From Candidatus Buchananbacteria bacterium (GTDB lineage: Bacteria > Patescibacteriota > Patescibacteriia > CAIXNZ01): a stretch of DNA of 7,861 bases. Shown here piece by piece: positions 1-5,960 of the stretch. How positions within the stretch are numbered: the stretch's first letter is position 1; every line of letters begins with the position of its first letter. Position numbers and translations under genes: made by a program. Location: the NCBI GenBank assembly GCA_030592165.1, contig JAUVKC010000048.1, positions 1-7,861 of the forward strand, written 5' to 3'. Below the pieces are notes generated by a model. It had not been told where the DNA came from and did not search any database. It saw only the letters and a list, made by a program, of their open reading frames with translations.

Positions 1-608
1 AACTACCAGCAACTGTAAATGGCAGACTTGATCTCAGGAGACTTACATCTGCAGAAGGATTAAAACTACCAGAAACTGTAAATGGCTATCTTGATCTGGG
101 TGGACTTACATCAGCAGATGGATTAAAATTACCTAAAACTGTAAGTGGCGATCTTCATCTCAATGGACTTACATCAGCAGATGGATTAAAATTACCAGAA
201 ACTGTAAATGGCGATCTTTATCTCGGGGGACTTTCATCTGCAGATGGACTAAAACTACCAGAAACTATAAATGACGGTCTTTATCTCAATGGACTTACAT
301 CAGCAGATGGATTAAAATTACCAGAAACTGTAAATGCCGATCTTTATCTCAATGGACTTACATCAGCAGATGGATTAAAATTACCAGAAACTGTAAATGG
401 CCGTCTTTATCTCAGTGGACTTACATCTGCAGAAGGACTTAAACTACCAGAAACTGTAAATGGCGGTCTTAATCTTGAAGGACTTACATCTGCAGAGGGA
501 CTAAAACTACCAAAAACTGTAAATGGCAGTCTTGATCTCAGTGGACTTATATCTACAGAGAGAAAACGATTGCAAGAACAATATCCACAATTAAGTATTG
601 CAGAATAA
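1..608 (+). CDS. Leucine-rich-like tandem repeat protein, 3' end (5' truncated by window)
   Basis: The frame with codons starting at position 3 is open from the window edge to TAA at 606-608, giving 201 residues. It consists of nine consecutive 21-residue units of pattern LPETVNGxLxLxGLTSA[DE]G, the first lacking one residue at the edge. The last unit breaks into a charged cap, RKRLQEQYPQLSIAE. The xLxLx core followed by GL resembles the short strand of bacterial leucine-rich repeats, so a solenoid is likely. Within each unit, residues 9, 11 and 13 vary (R/Y/D/G/S; D/H/Y/N; R/G/N/S/E) while the leucines between them are fixed. That is what an exposed binding face on a conserved core would look like. 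The N-terminus, and hence any signal peptide or partner domain, is outside the window. No enzymatic motif is visible. A binding role is inference; the repeat architecture is directly seen. Confidence 0.85.
   Translation, partial: LPATVNGRLDLRRLTSAEGLKLPETVNGYLDLGGLTSADGLKLPKTVSGDLHLNGLTSADGLKLPETVNGDLYLGGLSSADGLKLPETINDGLYLNGLTSADGLKLPETVNADLYLNGLTSADGLKLPETVNGRLYLSGLTSAEGLKLPETVNGGLNLEGLTSAEGLKLPKTVNGSLDLSGLISTERKRLQEQYPQLSIAE
3..566 (+). repeat. 63-bp in-frame tandem repeat, nine units
   Basis: Units begin at 3 (partial, 60 nt), 63, 126, 189, 252, 315, 378, 441 and 504, with no indels between them. Each encodes one 21-residue protein repeat. Third-codon-position differences (for example CTA/TTA, TCA/TCT, GAT/GAA) show that most units have diverged. 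The units around 278-399 are nearly identical and look recently duplicated. Confidence 0.95.
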
Positions 609-624
609 AAAAATATTTAAAAAA

Positions 625-655
625 TTCGTAGCTTCGCATTATTCGTATATTCGCA
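625..655 (+). repeat. TTCGTA/TTCGCA hexamer ladder before murB
   Basis: Four hexamers alternate as TTCGTA (625), TTCGCA (633), TTCGTA (642) and TTCGCA (650), spaced 8-9 nt apart. The last ends 8 nt before the murB ATG. No Shine-Dalgarno sequence is present in this leader. The function is unknown. The same kind of ladder, with word TTYGTR, precedes gatC. Confidence 0.7.
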
Positions 656-663
656 TTAATATT

Positions 664-1629
664 ATGTCTAAACAAATCAAACAACTCGAACAGCTTTTAG
701 GACAAGAAATTAAAAGAGACGAACCTTTAGCCCAATACACTACATATAAAATTGGTGGGCCGGCCAAGTATTTTTTTGTTGCTAAAAATAATGACGATTT
801 AGTTCAAATAATTGATTTGGCAAAAAGGTTTAAAATCCCACATTATATTCTTGCTGGGGGAAGTAATTTGTTAATTTCAGATGAAGGATATCATGGATTG
901 ATTATTCTAAATAAAACCAATGAAATTGTGTTTAAAAATAATGGCAGAGTTGTTGCTGATGCAGGAGTTAATTTGTTTGAGCTAGTCAATCAAACAGCTG
1001 CCAAAGGATTGTCTGGACTTGAAAAATTGGCAGGGATTCCTGGCTCTGTTGGCGGAGCGATTCGTGGGAATGCTGGTGCTTATCAAAGTGAGATTTGTGA
1101 TTATTTGATTGGGGTTGAGGTGATGAGGGGCTCGAAACAATTCATTTTGGATAAGGATAAATGTGAGTTTAAATATCGGGATTCAATTTTTAAACATAAA
1201 GGTGACTTGATTATTTCCGGAGAGTGGGAATTAGTTAAAGGTTCGAAAGTAGAAAGTAAAAAGTTGATTGAGGAGATACTTGAAAAACGTAAAGATGGTC
1301 AGCCATTAGAATGTCCTTCAGCAGGTTGTATTTTTCAAAATATTATTATTGACTCATCTAATCTTGATATTATTGAACAGATTGAAAATTTACCAAAAGA
1401 ATATTTAGAATATAAAAAATTACCAGCAGCTTGGTTAATTGATCAAGCTGGTTTAAAAGGTAAACAAATTGGTGATGCTCAGATATCTGAAAAACATGCT
1501 AATTTTATAATTAATAAAGGCCAAGCAACAGCTGATGAAGTTGTTCAATTGATTAGTTTAATTAAGATGAAAGTTAGAGATGAAATGGGGTTACAGTTAT
1601 TAGAAGAAATTAGTTATTTGGGGTTTTAA
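664..1629 (+). CDS. murB: UDP-N-acetylenolpyruvoylglucosamine reductase (MurB)
   Basis: 321 residues. This cytoplasmic FAD enzyme reduces UDP-GlcNAc-enolpyruvate to UDP-MurNAc with NADPH, the second committed step of peptidoglycan synthesis. Visible landmarks are the FAD-binding TTYKIGGPAKYF (26-37) and ILAGGSNLLI (62-71). They are followed by the family core GLSGLEKLAGIPGSVGGAIRGNAGAY (115-140), then YRDSIFK with the active-site Arg (R172). PSAGCIFQN (218-226) follows, and the C-terminal GLQLLEEI carries the catalytic Glu, probably E315. The position usually held by the proton-donating Ser (PSAGS) is Cys222. Compared with the shortest type II enzymes there are roughly 20 extra residues between FQN (226) and the LPAAWLIDQAGLKG segment (253-266). 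ATG at 664 is chosen over the in-frame TTG at 598 because the family starts near here and 598 overlaps the upstream gene. No Shine-Dalgarno sequence is seen. Confidence 0.95.
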   Translation: MSKQIKQLEQLLGQEIKRDEPLAQYTTYKIGGPAKYFFVAKNNDDLVQIIDLAKRFKIPHYILAGGSNLLISDEGYHGLIILNKTNEIVFKNNGRVVADAGVNLFELVNQTAAKGLSGLEKLAGIPGSVGGAIRGNAGAYQSEICDYLIGVEVMRGSKQFILDKDKCEFKYRDSIFKHKGDLIISGEWELVKGSKVESKKLIEEILEKRKDGQPLECPSAGCIFQNIIIDSSNLDIIEQIENLPKEYLEYKKLPAAWLIDQAGLKGKQIGDAQISEKHANFIINKGQATADEVVQLISLIKMKVRDEMGLQLLEEISYLGF

Positions 1630-1693
1630 AGCTAAATCTAGAACTAAGAATTTAGAATTTTATAATCATTCACCTTAATGAGAAATTTTTCAA

Positions 1694-1722
1694 TTGACTA
1701 ATTATTCGTAAATTTGTATAAT
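1694..1722 (+). promoter_or_regulatory. Sigma70-type promoter for gatC
   Basis: TTGACT (1694-1699) is followed after a 17-nt spacer by a perfect TATAAT (1717-1722). The expected start point is about 1729, leaving a 5' leader of only about 14 nt before the gatC ATG at 1743. This is the best promoter match in the window and suggests gatC is transcribed independently of murB. Confidence 0.7.
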
Positions 1723-1737
1723 ATTTGTGTATTTGTA
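1705..1737 (+). repeat. TTYGTR hexamer ladder before gatC
   Basis: TTCGTA (1705), TTTGTA (1713), TTTGTG (1724) and TTTGTA (1732) lie 8, 11 and 8 nt apart, and the last ends 5 nt before the ATG. The -10 box overlaps the second hexamer, so part of the ladder is promoter and part would be the transcript leader. It resembles the ladder before murB but is more degenerate. Confidence 0.5.
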
Positions 1738-1742
1738 ACATT

Positions 1743-2027
1743 ATGAAATTATCAAAAAAAGAAGTTCAAGATATCGCTAAACTTGCTCGTATTGAGCTAA
1801 GTGATCAGGAAATAGATCAGTATGCTGAACAGCTTTCTGATGTTTTTGAGTTTTTTGAAAAATTACAAAAAGTTAATACTGATAATGTTGAAATAACCTC
1901 TCAAGTTACTGGACTGGAAAATGTATATCGTGAAGATAATCTTGACCAATGTGATATTCAAAAAGAACTTATTAATCAATCAGCAGAGACAGAAGACGGA
2001 CAAATTAAAACGAAGAATGTGTTTTAA
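1743..2027 (+). CDS. gatC: Asp-tRNA(Asn)/Glu-tRNA(Gln) amidotransferase subunit C
   Basis: 94 residues, the usual GatC length. GatC wraps around and stabilises GatA in the GatCAB complex, which amidates misacylated Glu-tRNA(Gln) and/or Asp-tRNA(Asn) in the cytoplasm. The family signature is clear: KKEVQDIAKLARIELSDQEI near the N-terminus, then a helix with QLSDVFEFFEKLQKVNTDNVE, and a C-terminal REDN segment that in known structures threads along GatA. The ATG at 1743 is preferred over the in-frame TTG at 1725 because MKLSKKEV is the conserved start and the TTG lies upstream of or on the predicted transcript start. gatA follows 217 bp downstream, separated by a large palindrome, which is unusual because gatC and gatA are often tightly coupled. 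gatB is not in the window. Confidence 0.95.
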   Translation: MKLSKKEVQDIAKLARIELSDQEIDQYAEQLSDVFEFFEKLQKVNTDNVEITSQVTGLENVYREDNLDQCDIQKELINQSAETEDGQIKTKNVF

Positions 2028-2063
2028 GTTATTCGAGGTTGATTGAAGTTTATGTAATCGCTT

Positions 2064-2109
2064 CGCGTATTCGTAGGCGAAACGTCGGCGTTTCGCCTAC
2101 GAATATGCG
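2064..2109. repeat. Large palindrome (21-bp stem, TCGG loop) between gatC and gatA
   Basis: Arms 2064-2084 and 2089-2109 are complementary over 21 bp with a single G-T wobble (2067/2106), enclosing the tetraloop TCGG (2085-2088). The arms read outward from CGTTTCGCC into TACGAATA, so they incorporate the TTCGTA word seen before murB and gatC. The element is much more GC-rich than its surroundings. No T-run follows the stem, so it does not look like a standard intrinsic terminator. It could be a mobile or REP-like palindrome, or an RNA hairpin separating gatC from gatA. Confidence 0.85.
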
Positions 2110-2197
2110 TGATCCAGGTAGTCGAACGTATAAAGAACTTGGATTTGCTCAAATTTCTTACCTCAATAATCTAATTTAACACCTTACCCTTGGACAT

Positions 2198-2246
2198 AAC
2201 CTCATGAACCTCACTTAACTTCATCGCTAACCTCATAAAACCTCAT
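2198..2246 (+). repeat. AAC[CT]TCA[TC] octamer ladder ending in the gatA start codon
   Basis: Octamers begin at 2198 (AACCTCAT), 2207 (AACCTCAC), 2217 (AACTTCAT), 2229 (AACCTCAT) and 2239 (AACCTCAT). Intervals are 9, 10, 12 and 10 nt. The final AT of the last copy is the beginning of the gatA ATG. The first copy also forms an ATG (2204) that opens a four-codon reading frame, MNLT, ending at TAA. The function is unknown. Confidence 0.7.
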
Positions 2247-3702
2247 GAATTTAAACCAACTAACAATAAAACAGGCTCAAGAGAAGCTAGCTAAGAAAGA
2301 AATATCAAGTGTTGACTTGGTAAGTGCTTGTATTTCCAGAATTAAAGAAACTGATGATAAATTACATAACTTTTTGGCAACTGATTTTGATAATGCCTTA
2401 AAACAAGCCAAAGAATCAGATAAAAAAATAGCTAAAGGCGGAAAAATTGGTAAACTTGAAGGCATTCCTTGTGGTATCAAGGATTTGATTTTAACTAAAG
2501 GAATCACCACTACAGCCGCTTCTCATATGTTAAAAAACTATGTCCCGTTATTTGACGCAACAGTTATTACTAAATTAAAAAACGAAGGCGCAATAATTTT
2601 AGGTAAACACAATTGTGATGCCTGGGGGCATGGTTCCTCAACAGAAAATTCTGATTTTGGTCACTCACATAATCCTTGGGATATTACCAGGGTGCCAGGC
2701 GGATCTTCTGGAGGTGGTACTTCAAGTGTAGCTTCTGATCAGGTTCTTTTTGCGCTAGGGACAGATACAGGCGGATCGATCAGACAACCTTCTTCTTTAT
2801 GTGGTACCTATGGGTTAAAACAAACATATGGACGAGTTTCACGTTATGGCGGCATATCAATGGGCTCATCACTTGATTGTATCGGACCAATTACCAAAAC
2901 AACAGAAGATGCTGCTATTATATTAAATATACTAGCCGGACAAGATGCTAAAGATGGAACGACACCAGACGTTAAAGTTCCTGATTATACAAAAAATATT
3001 AATGATGGAATCAAAGGTTTGAAAATAGCTATACCAAAACAAGCTTTTGCTGGTGGTTTGGATCCAGATGTTAAAAATAGTATTAATGTCGCTATAAAAG
3101 ATTTAGAAAAGTTAGGAGCAATAGCTGAAGAAGTTTCATTAGAATATTTAGACTCTGCTTTAGCTTGCTATTATATTGTTATGCCTTCAGAAGTTAGTTC
3201 AAATTTGGGTCGCTATGATGGTATTCGTTATGGTCATAATTCAAAGGATGCCAAGGATCTAATGGAAATCTATATAAAATCAAGAGCCGAAGGTTTTGGT
3301 GCAGAAGCTAAACGGAGAATAATGATTGGTACTTATACTTTAAGCGCTGGTTATTATGATGCCTATTATAAAAAAGCCATGCAAGTAAGGACTTTGATAA
3401 AACAAGAATTTGAAAATATTTTAAATAAATTTGATCTTATTTTAATGCCAACATCCCCGACTCCGGCTTTTAAAATAGGTGAGAAAACTTCAGATCCACT
3501 AACTATGTATTTGGAAGATATTTATACAGTGCCAGTAAGTTTGGCTGGACTACCTGCCATGTCAATTCCAGCTGGTTTTGTTAATAATTTACCAGTAGGA
3601 ATGCAATTGATCGGCAAACAATTTGATGAAGAAACTATTTTTAAAACTGCGCACGCCTATGAACAGGCAACTGGTTGGGGAGAAGTAAAACCAAAGATAT
3701 AA
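2245..3702 (+). CDS. gatA: Asp-tRNA(Asn)/Glu-tRNA(Gln) amidotransferase subunit A
   Basis: 485 residues, full length for GatA. It is the glutaminase subunit: it hydrolyses glutamine and channels ammonia to GatB. The amidase-signature core is intact: GIPCGIKD with catalytic Lys79, VPGGSSGGGTSS (150-161) with the cis-Ser154, and GTDTGGSIRQPS (172-183) with nucleophile Ser178. The K79/S154/S178 numbering is the same as in the structurally known Staphylococcus enzyme. SRYGGISMGSSLDCIGP (199-215) and the C-terminal AGLPAMSIPAGF and LPVGMQLIG are also typical of GatA rather than of a generic amidase. The start at 2245 gives the standard N-terminus. No Shine-Dalgarno sequence precedes it; the leader is G-poor and contains the AACCTCAT ladder. 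gatC lies upstream but not tightly linked, and an intrinsic terminator follows. Confidence 0.95.
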   Translation: MNLNQLTIKQAQEKLAKKEISSVDLVSACISRIKETDDKLHNFLATDFDNALKQAKESDKKIAKGGKIGKLEGIPCGIKDLILTKGITTTAASHMLKNYVPLFDATVITKLKNEGAIILGKHNCDAWGHGSSTENSDFGHSHNPWDITRVPGGSSGGGTSSVASDQVLFALGTDTGGSIRQPSSLCGTYGLKQTYGRVSRYGGISMGSSLDCIGPITKTTEDAAIILNILAGQDAKDGTTPDVKVPDYTKNINDGIKGLKIAIPKQAFAGGLDPDVKNSINVAIKDLEKLGAIAEEVSLEYLDSALACYYIVMPSEVSSNLGRYDGIRYGHNSKDAKDLMEIYIKSRAEGFGAEAKRRIMIGTYTLSAGYYDAYYKKAMQVRTLIKQEFENILNKFDLILMPTSPTPAFKIGEKTSDPLTMYLEDIYTVPVSLAGLPAMSIPAGFVNNLPVGMQLIGKQFDEETIFKTAHAYEQATGWGEVKPKI

Positions 3703-3749
3703 AAGACAACATTCGTTATTAATTAGGAAATAATTCCATTAAATATAAT

Positions 3750-3773
3750 AAAACACCTGTAAGGGTGTTTTTT
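3750..3773 (+). terminator. Intrinsic terminator after gatA
   Basis: AAAACACC (3750-3757) pairs with GGTGTTTT (3764-3771) across the loop TGTAAG, and the 3' arm merges into a six-T run (3768-3773). It lies 47 nt after the gatA stop and isolates gatA from the next gene. Confidence 0.8.
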
Positions 3774-3775
3774 AA

Positions 3776-3803
3776 TTGAAAAATTTGTTAAAATAAAGAT
3801 AAT
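3776..3803 (+). promoter_or_regulatory. Probable promoter for the CARDB/TSP3/PKD gene
   Basis: TTGAAA (3776-3781), a 16-nt spacer, then GATAAT (3798-3803). It sits immediately after the gatA terminator. The expected start point near 3810 would leave a leader of about 14 nt before ATG 3824, like the short leader predicted for gatC. The AT-rich background makes chance matches easy. Confidence 0.45.
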
Positions 3804-3823
3804 AATTAATCTTGAAAAAAACT

Positions 3824-5080
3824 ATGTCAAAAAAAATCAGTGCCGTCTTTGGCGGGAAAAAATTAGCTATTTTACTTTGTTTAAGTTTATTAATACCTTT
3901 CAATCTACTGGCGGCCGGATATACTTATGATCTGAGTATTACAGCTGATGATATTAGTTTTTCCAAAGAATTGGTAGCAGGTCAGTCAATACGTATTTAT
4001 GCCTCGATTAAAAATTTAGGTGAAGAGGATGTCGAAGCTTATATAACTTTTTGGCAGAGTAATGAATTGATTGGTGACTCTCAGGTTGTTTCTGTCCGTT
4101 CTAACGGCTTAGCTGATGAGGTATATGTTGATTTTTTAGTTCCAGCAGGAAGCTTTAATATTAGAGCAGAAATAAAAGGGCAAACACCTTCTGACGAAAA
4201 TCCAGTAAACGATGTAGCGGTAACAACCTTGTTTGTTCCTGAACCTGATACTGATGGTGATGGGATTGGTGATAATGAAGATGAAGATGATGATGGTGAC
4301 GGAGTTAATGACAATAATGAACCTGTTATTGGTACAGACCCTTTGGATTCTGATACAGATGATGACGGTTGTCTTGATGGTGAAGATGATTTCCCTTTAG
4401 ATCCAAACGAATGTATTGATACAGATGCTGATAGTTTTGGTGATAATCAAGATAATGATGATGATAACGACGGTCTTTCTGATGAAGAAGAGAATAATCT
4501 TGGTACAGATCCTTTGGATCCTGATACAGATGATGACGGTGTGCTTGACTCAATAGACGATTATCCGCTAGATGATCAAAAAGATACTGCACCAAAAATC
4601 GAACTTTATAATGATGAGCCTGAAAATAACAAAATTGAAGATGATGAAATATCAAATGAAGTCTTAACAGAAGGTGATGATTTTTTACTTGAAGGTGAAG
4701 CAATAAATTTGGCTGATTATGAATTTAATTCAAGTTCTAATTTAGTTATAAAAGCTAGACAGGTTTCCTGGAATGAATATATTTCTGAGCCTGAGATCAG
4801 AGGTTTACTAGACGAAAATTTAAGCTACTACTGGACATTTGGTGATGGGACAAGTGCTAGTCAAAAAATAGTTAAACATAGTTATACTAAAGCAGGTAAC
4901 TATCAAGTTAATTTGAAAGTTTTAGGTAAGAATAATTTACAAATTGAATCAAATAAGAAGATCTCAATATCATTTTTTAATGTTGAGAATCAGTGGGTTT
5001 GGGTGATATTTGGTGGATTGCTGATATTCTTGTTTTTTCTATTAATTTTTTTATTAAAAAAATCTAAAAAGAAAAAATAA
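3824..5080 (+). CDS. Exported, membrane-anchored CARDB/TSP3-repeat/PKD protein
   Basis: 418 residues. In order: a signal peptide (basic MSKKISAVFGGKK, hydrophobic 14-30, small residues AAG at 30-32); a CARDB-like beta-sandwich (about 35-138: AGQSIRIYASIKNLGEEDVE, then ENPVNDVAVTTLFV); and a run of Asp-rich thrombospondin type 3 calcium-binding repeats (about 140-250: DTDGDGIGD, DDDGDGVND, GTDPLDSDTDDDG, DNDDDNDGLSD, GTDPLDPDTDDDG). Next come an acidic linker, a PKD domain (about 305-385: YYWTFGDGTSAS, HSYTKAGNYQVNLKV), one transmembrane helix (391-411) and a lysine tail KKSKKKK. The topology is therefore a cell-surface protein anchored at its C-terminus. The only cysteines in the exported part, C183 and C197, lie inside the TSP3 region. 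ATG 3824 is preferred over the in-frame TTG 3812, although both give the same mature protein. The role is unknown; adhesion or envelope scaffolding is inferred from the domains. Confidence 0.9.
   Translation: MSKKISAVFGGKKLAILLCLSLLIPFNLLAAGYTYDLSITADDISFSKELVAGQSIRIYASIKNLGEEDVEAYITFWQSNELIGDSQVVSVRSNGLADEVYVDFLVPAGSFNIRAEIKGQTPSDENPVNDVAVTTLFVPEPDTDGDGIGDNEDEDDDGDGVNDNNEPVIGTDPLDSDTDDDGCLDGEDDFPLDPNECIDTDADSFGDNQDNDDDNDGLSDEEENNLGTDPLDPDTDDDGVLDSIDDYPLDDQKDTAPKIELYNDEPENNKIEDDEISNEVLTEGDDFLLEGEAINLADYEFNSSSNLVIKARQVSWNEYISEPEIRGLLDENLSYYWTFGDGTSASQKIVKHSYTKAGNYQVNLKVLGKNNLQIESNKKISISFFNVENQWVWVIFGGLLIFLFFLLIFLLKKSKKKK
4331..4540 (+). repeat. Near-identical 39-bp repeat pair encoding TSP3 units
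   Basis: 4331-4369 and 4502-4540 match over 39 nt with two differences and encode GTDPLDSDTDDDG and GTDPLDPDTDDDG. They mark two calcium-binding-type repeats in the surface protein. The high DNA identity relative to the flanking units suggests recent duplication or gene conversion. Confidence 0.85.
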
Positions 5081-5103
5081 ATGATTATAAAAGTTGTTAA
5101 TAT

Positions 5104-5132
5104 TTGCACAAAATTCAAATTTGTATTAAAAT
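5104..5132 (+). promoter_or_regulatory. Possible promoter for the DsbA-like gene
   Basis: TTGCAC (5104-5109), a 17-nt spacer and TAAAAT (5127-5132, one mismatch to TATAAT). The -35 match is weak. The 92-nt gap after the surface-protein gene holds no terminator hairpin that I can see, so cotranscription with that gene is equally possible. Confidence 0.3.
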
Positions 5133-5172
5133 AGGTATTGTAATTTAAATTAATAATTAATAATAAAAACAC

Positions 5173-5892
5173 ATGAATAAAGATAATCAATCATTTTTAT
5201 TAGGTGTAGTTTCAGCAGTGGCGATTATCGCTGTTGCAGGTTTAGTCTATGTTTCTGTTAGCGGAGCTAATATTAATATTGGTTCAGGTAGTGATGATGG
5301 TGGTGAAAAAATTGCTAAAAAGTTTGAAGAATGTTTAGTTTCTGGCAAGTACGATGCTAAGATCCAAGCAGATCAAGCTTTAGGTATTCAATTAGGTGTC
5401 AATGGTACCCCAGCAACCTTTATTAATGGTTACCTTGTTTCGGGTGCTCAACCGTTTGGTAATGTAAAATTAGTAATTGATGCTTTACTAGCTGACGAAG
5501 AACCTGATTTTGAATTTTTAAAAGATCGAACAACAGGTGAAATTATCAAAGTTGATATGCCACAAATTAGTGAAGATGATAATGTAAGAGGTGCTAAAAA
5601 TGGTAAAATCACCCTTATGGAATTTTCAGAATTTGAATGTCCGTTTTGTGCAAGATTTATTCCTACTGTAGAACAAGTTGAAGCTACATATGGTGATGAT
5701 GTTACTTTAGTTTTTAAACACTTTCCATTAAGTTTTCATGATTTTGCCAAACCAGCAGCAATTGCTACTGAATGTGCATCTGAAGAAGGTAAGTTCTGGG
5801 AAATGCATGATGCTTTATTTGCTTTAAACGAAGCTGGAACATTATCTGATGAAACTATTAAATCAGCAGCTGTTGAAATTGGTTTAAAATAA
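5173..5892 (+). CDS. Membrane-anchored DsbA-family thiol-disulfide oxidoreductase with permuted halves
   Basis: 239 residues. Residues 8-30 form a single N-terminal transmembrane anchor, so the domain should face outside the membrane, followed by a Gly/Ser/Asp linker (31-45). Residues 48-107 (FEECLVSGKY, GVNGTPATFING, GAQPF) match what is normally the C-terminal third of a DsbA/thioredoxin_4 domain, including cis-Pro80. An acidic linker (about 107-138) follows. Residues 139-239 match the normal N-terminal part: GAKNGKITLMEFSEFECPFC with active-site C156 and C159, VFKHFPLSFH, TECASEEGKFWEMHDALF, and KSAAVEIGLK. The protein ends there, where a conventional homologue would continue into the FxxCLxSGKY segment. 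One complete domain's worth of elements is thus present in swapped order. A terminator follows 20 nt after the stop, so no missing 3' part is hidden downstream. Its activity is presumably to form or isomerise disulfides in exported proteins. The family is certain; the function of the permuted form is inferred. Confidence 0.9.
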   Translation: MNKDNQSFLLGVVSAVAIIAVAGLVYVSVSGANINIGSGSDDGGEKIAKKFEECLVSGKYDAKIQADQALGIQLGVNGTPATFINGYLVSGAQPFGNVKLVIDALLADEEPDFEFLKDRTTGEIIKVDMPQISEDDNVRGAKNGKITLMEFSEFECPFCARFIPTVEQVEATYGDDVTLVFKHFPLSFHDFAKPAAIATECASEEGKFWEMHDALFALNEAGTLSDETIKSAAVEIGLK

Positions 5893-5912
5893 ACTCTTTA
5901 TCGACTGATATA

Positions 5913-5942
5913 AAAAAGCCGTCTAGTAATAGACGGCTTTTT
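5913..5942 (+). terminator. Strong intrinsic terminator after the DsbA-like gene
   Basis: AAAAAGCCGTCTA (5913-5925) pairs perfectly over 13 bp with TAGACGGCTTTTT (5930-5942) around the tetraloop GTAA. The T-run is part of the 3' arm. The symmetric A and T runs mean it could also work in the reverse direction, though no reverse-strand gene abuts it. Confidence 0.9.
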
Positions 5943-5960
5943 GTTGTAAAATAAAATTAG

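Noticed and set aside
1..566. CRISPR array suggested by regular 63-bp repeats
   Set aside because: There are no unique spacers; the whole 63-bp period is conserved and in-frame, and it encodes a protein repeat.
598..663. TTG start adding 22 residues to MurB
   Set aside because: It overlaps the end of the repeat-protein gene and encodes the hexamer ladder; the conserved MurB N-terminus begins at the ATG at 664.
1725..1742. TTG start adding MCICNI to GatC
   Set aside because: It lies at or before the predicted transcription start and is not part of the conserved GatC N-terminus.
2064..2109. Calling the gatC-gatA palindrome an intrinsic terminator
   Set aside because: No T-run follows either arm, unlike the clear terminators at 3750-3773 and 5913-5942.
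2277..2510. Reverse-strand ORF of 77 codons
   Set aside because: It lies entirely inside gatA, which has complete catalytic motifs on the other strand.
4326..4703. Reverse-strand ORF of 125 codons rich in His, Leu and Tyr
   Set aside because: It is the antisense of the Asp-codon-rich TSP3 repeats, which rarely produce reverse stops; its composition is not protein-like.
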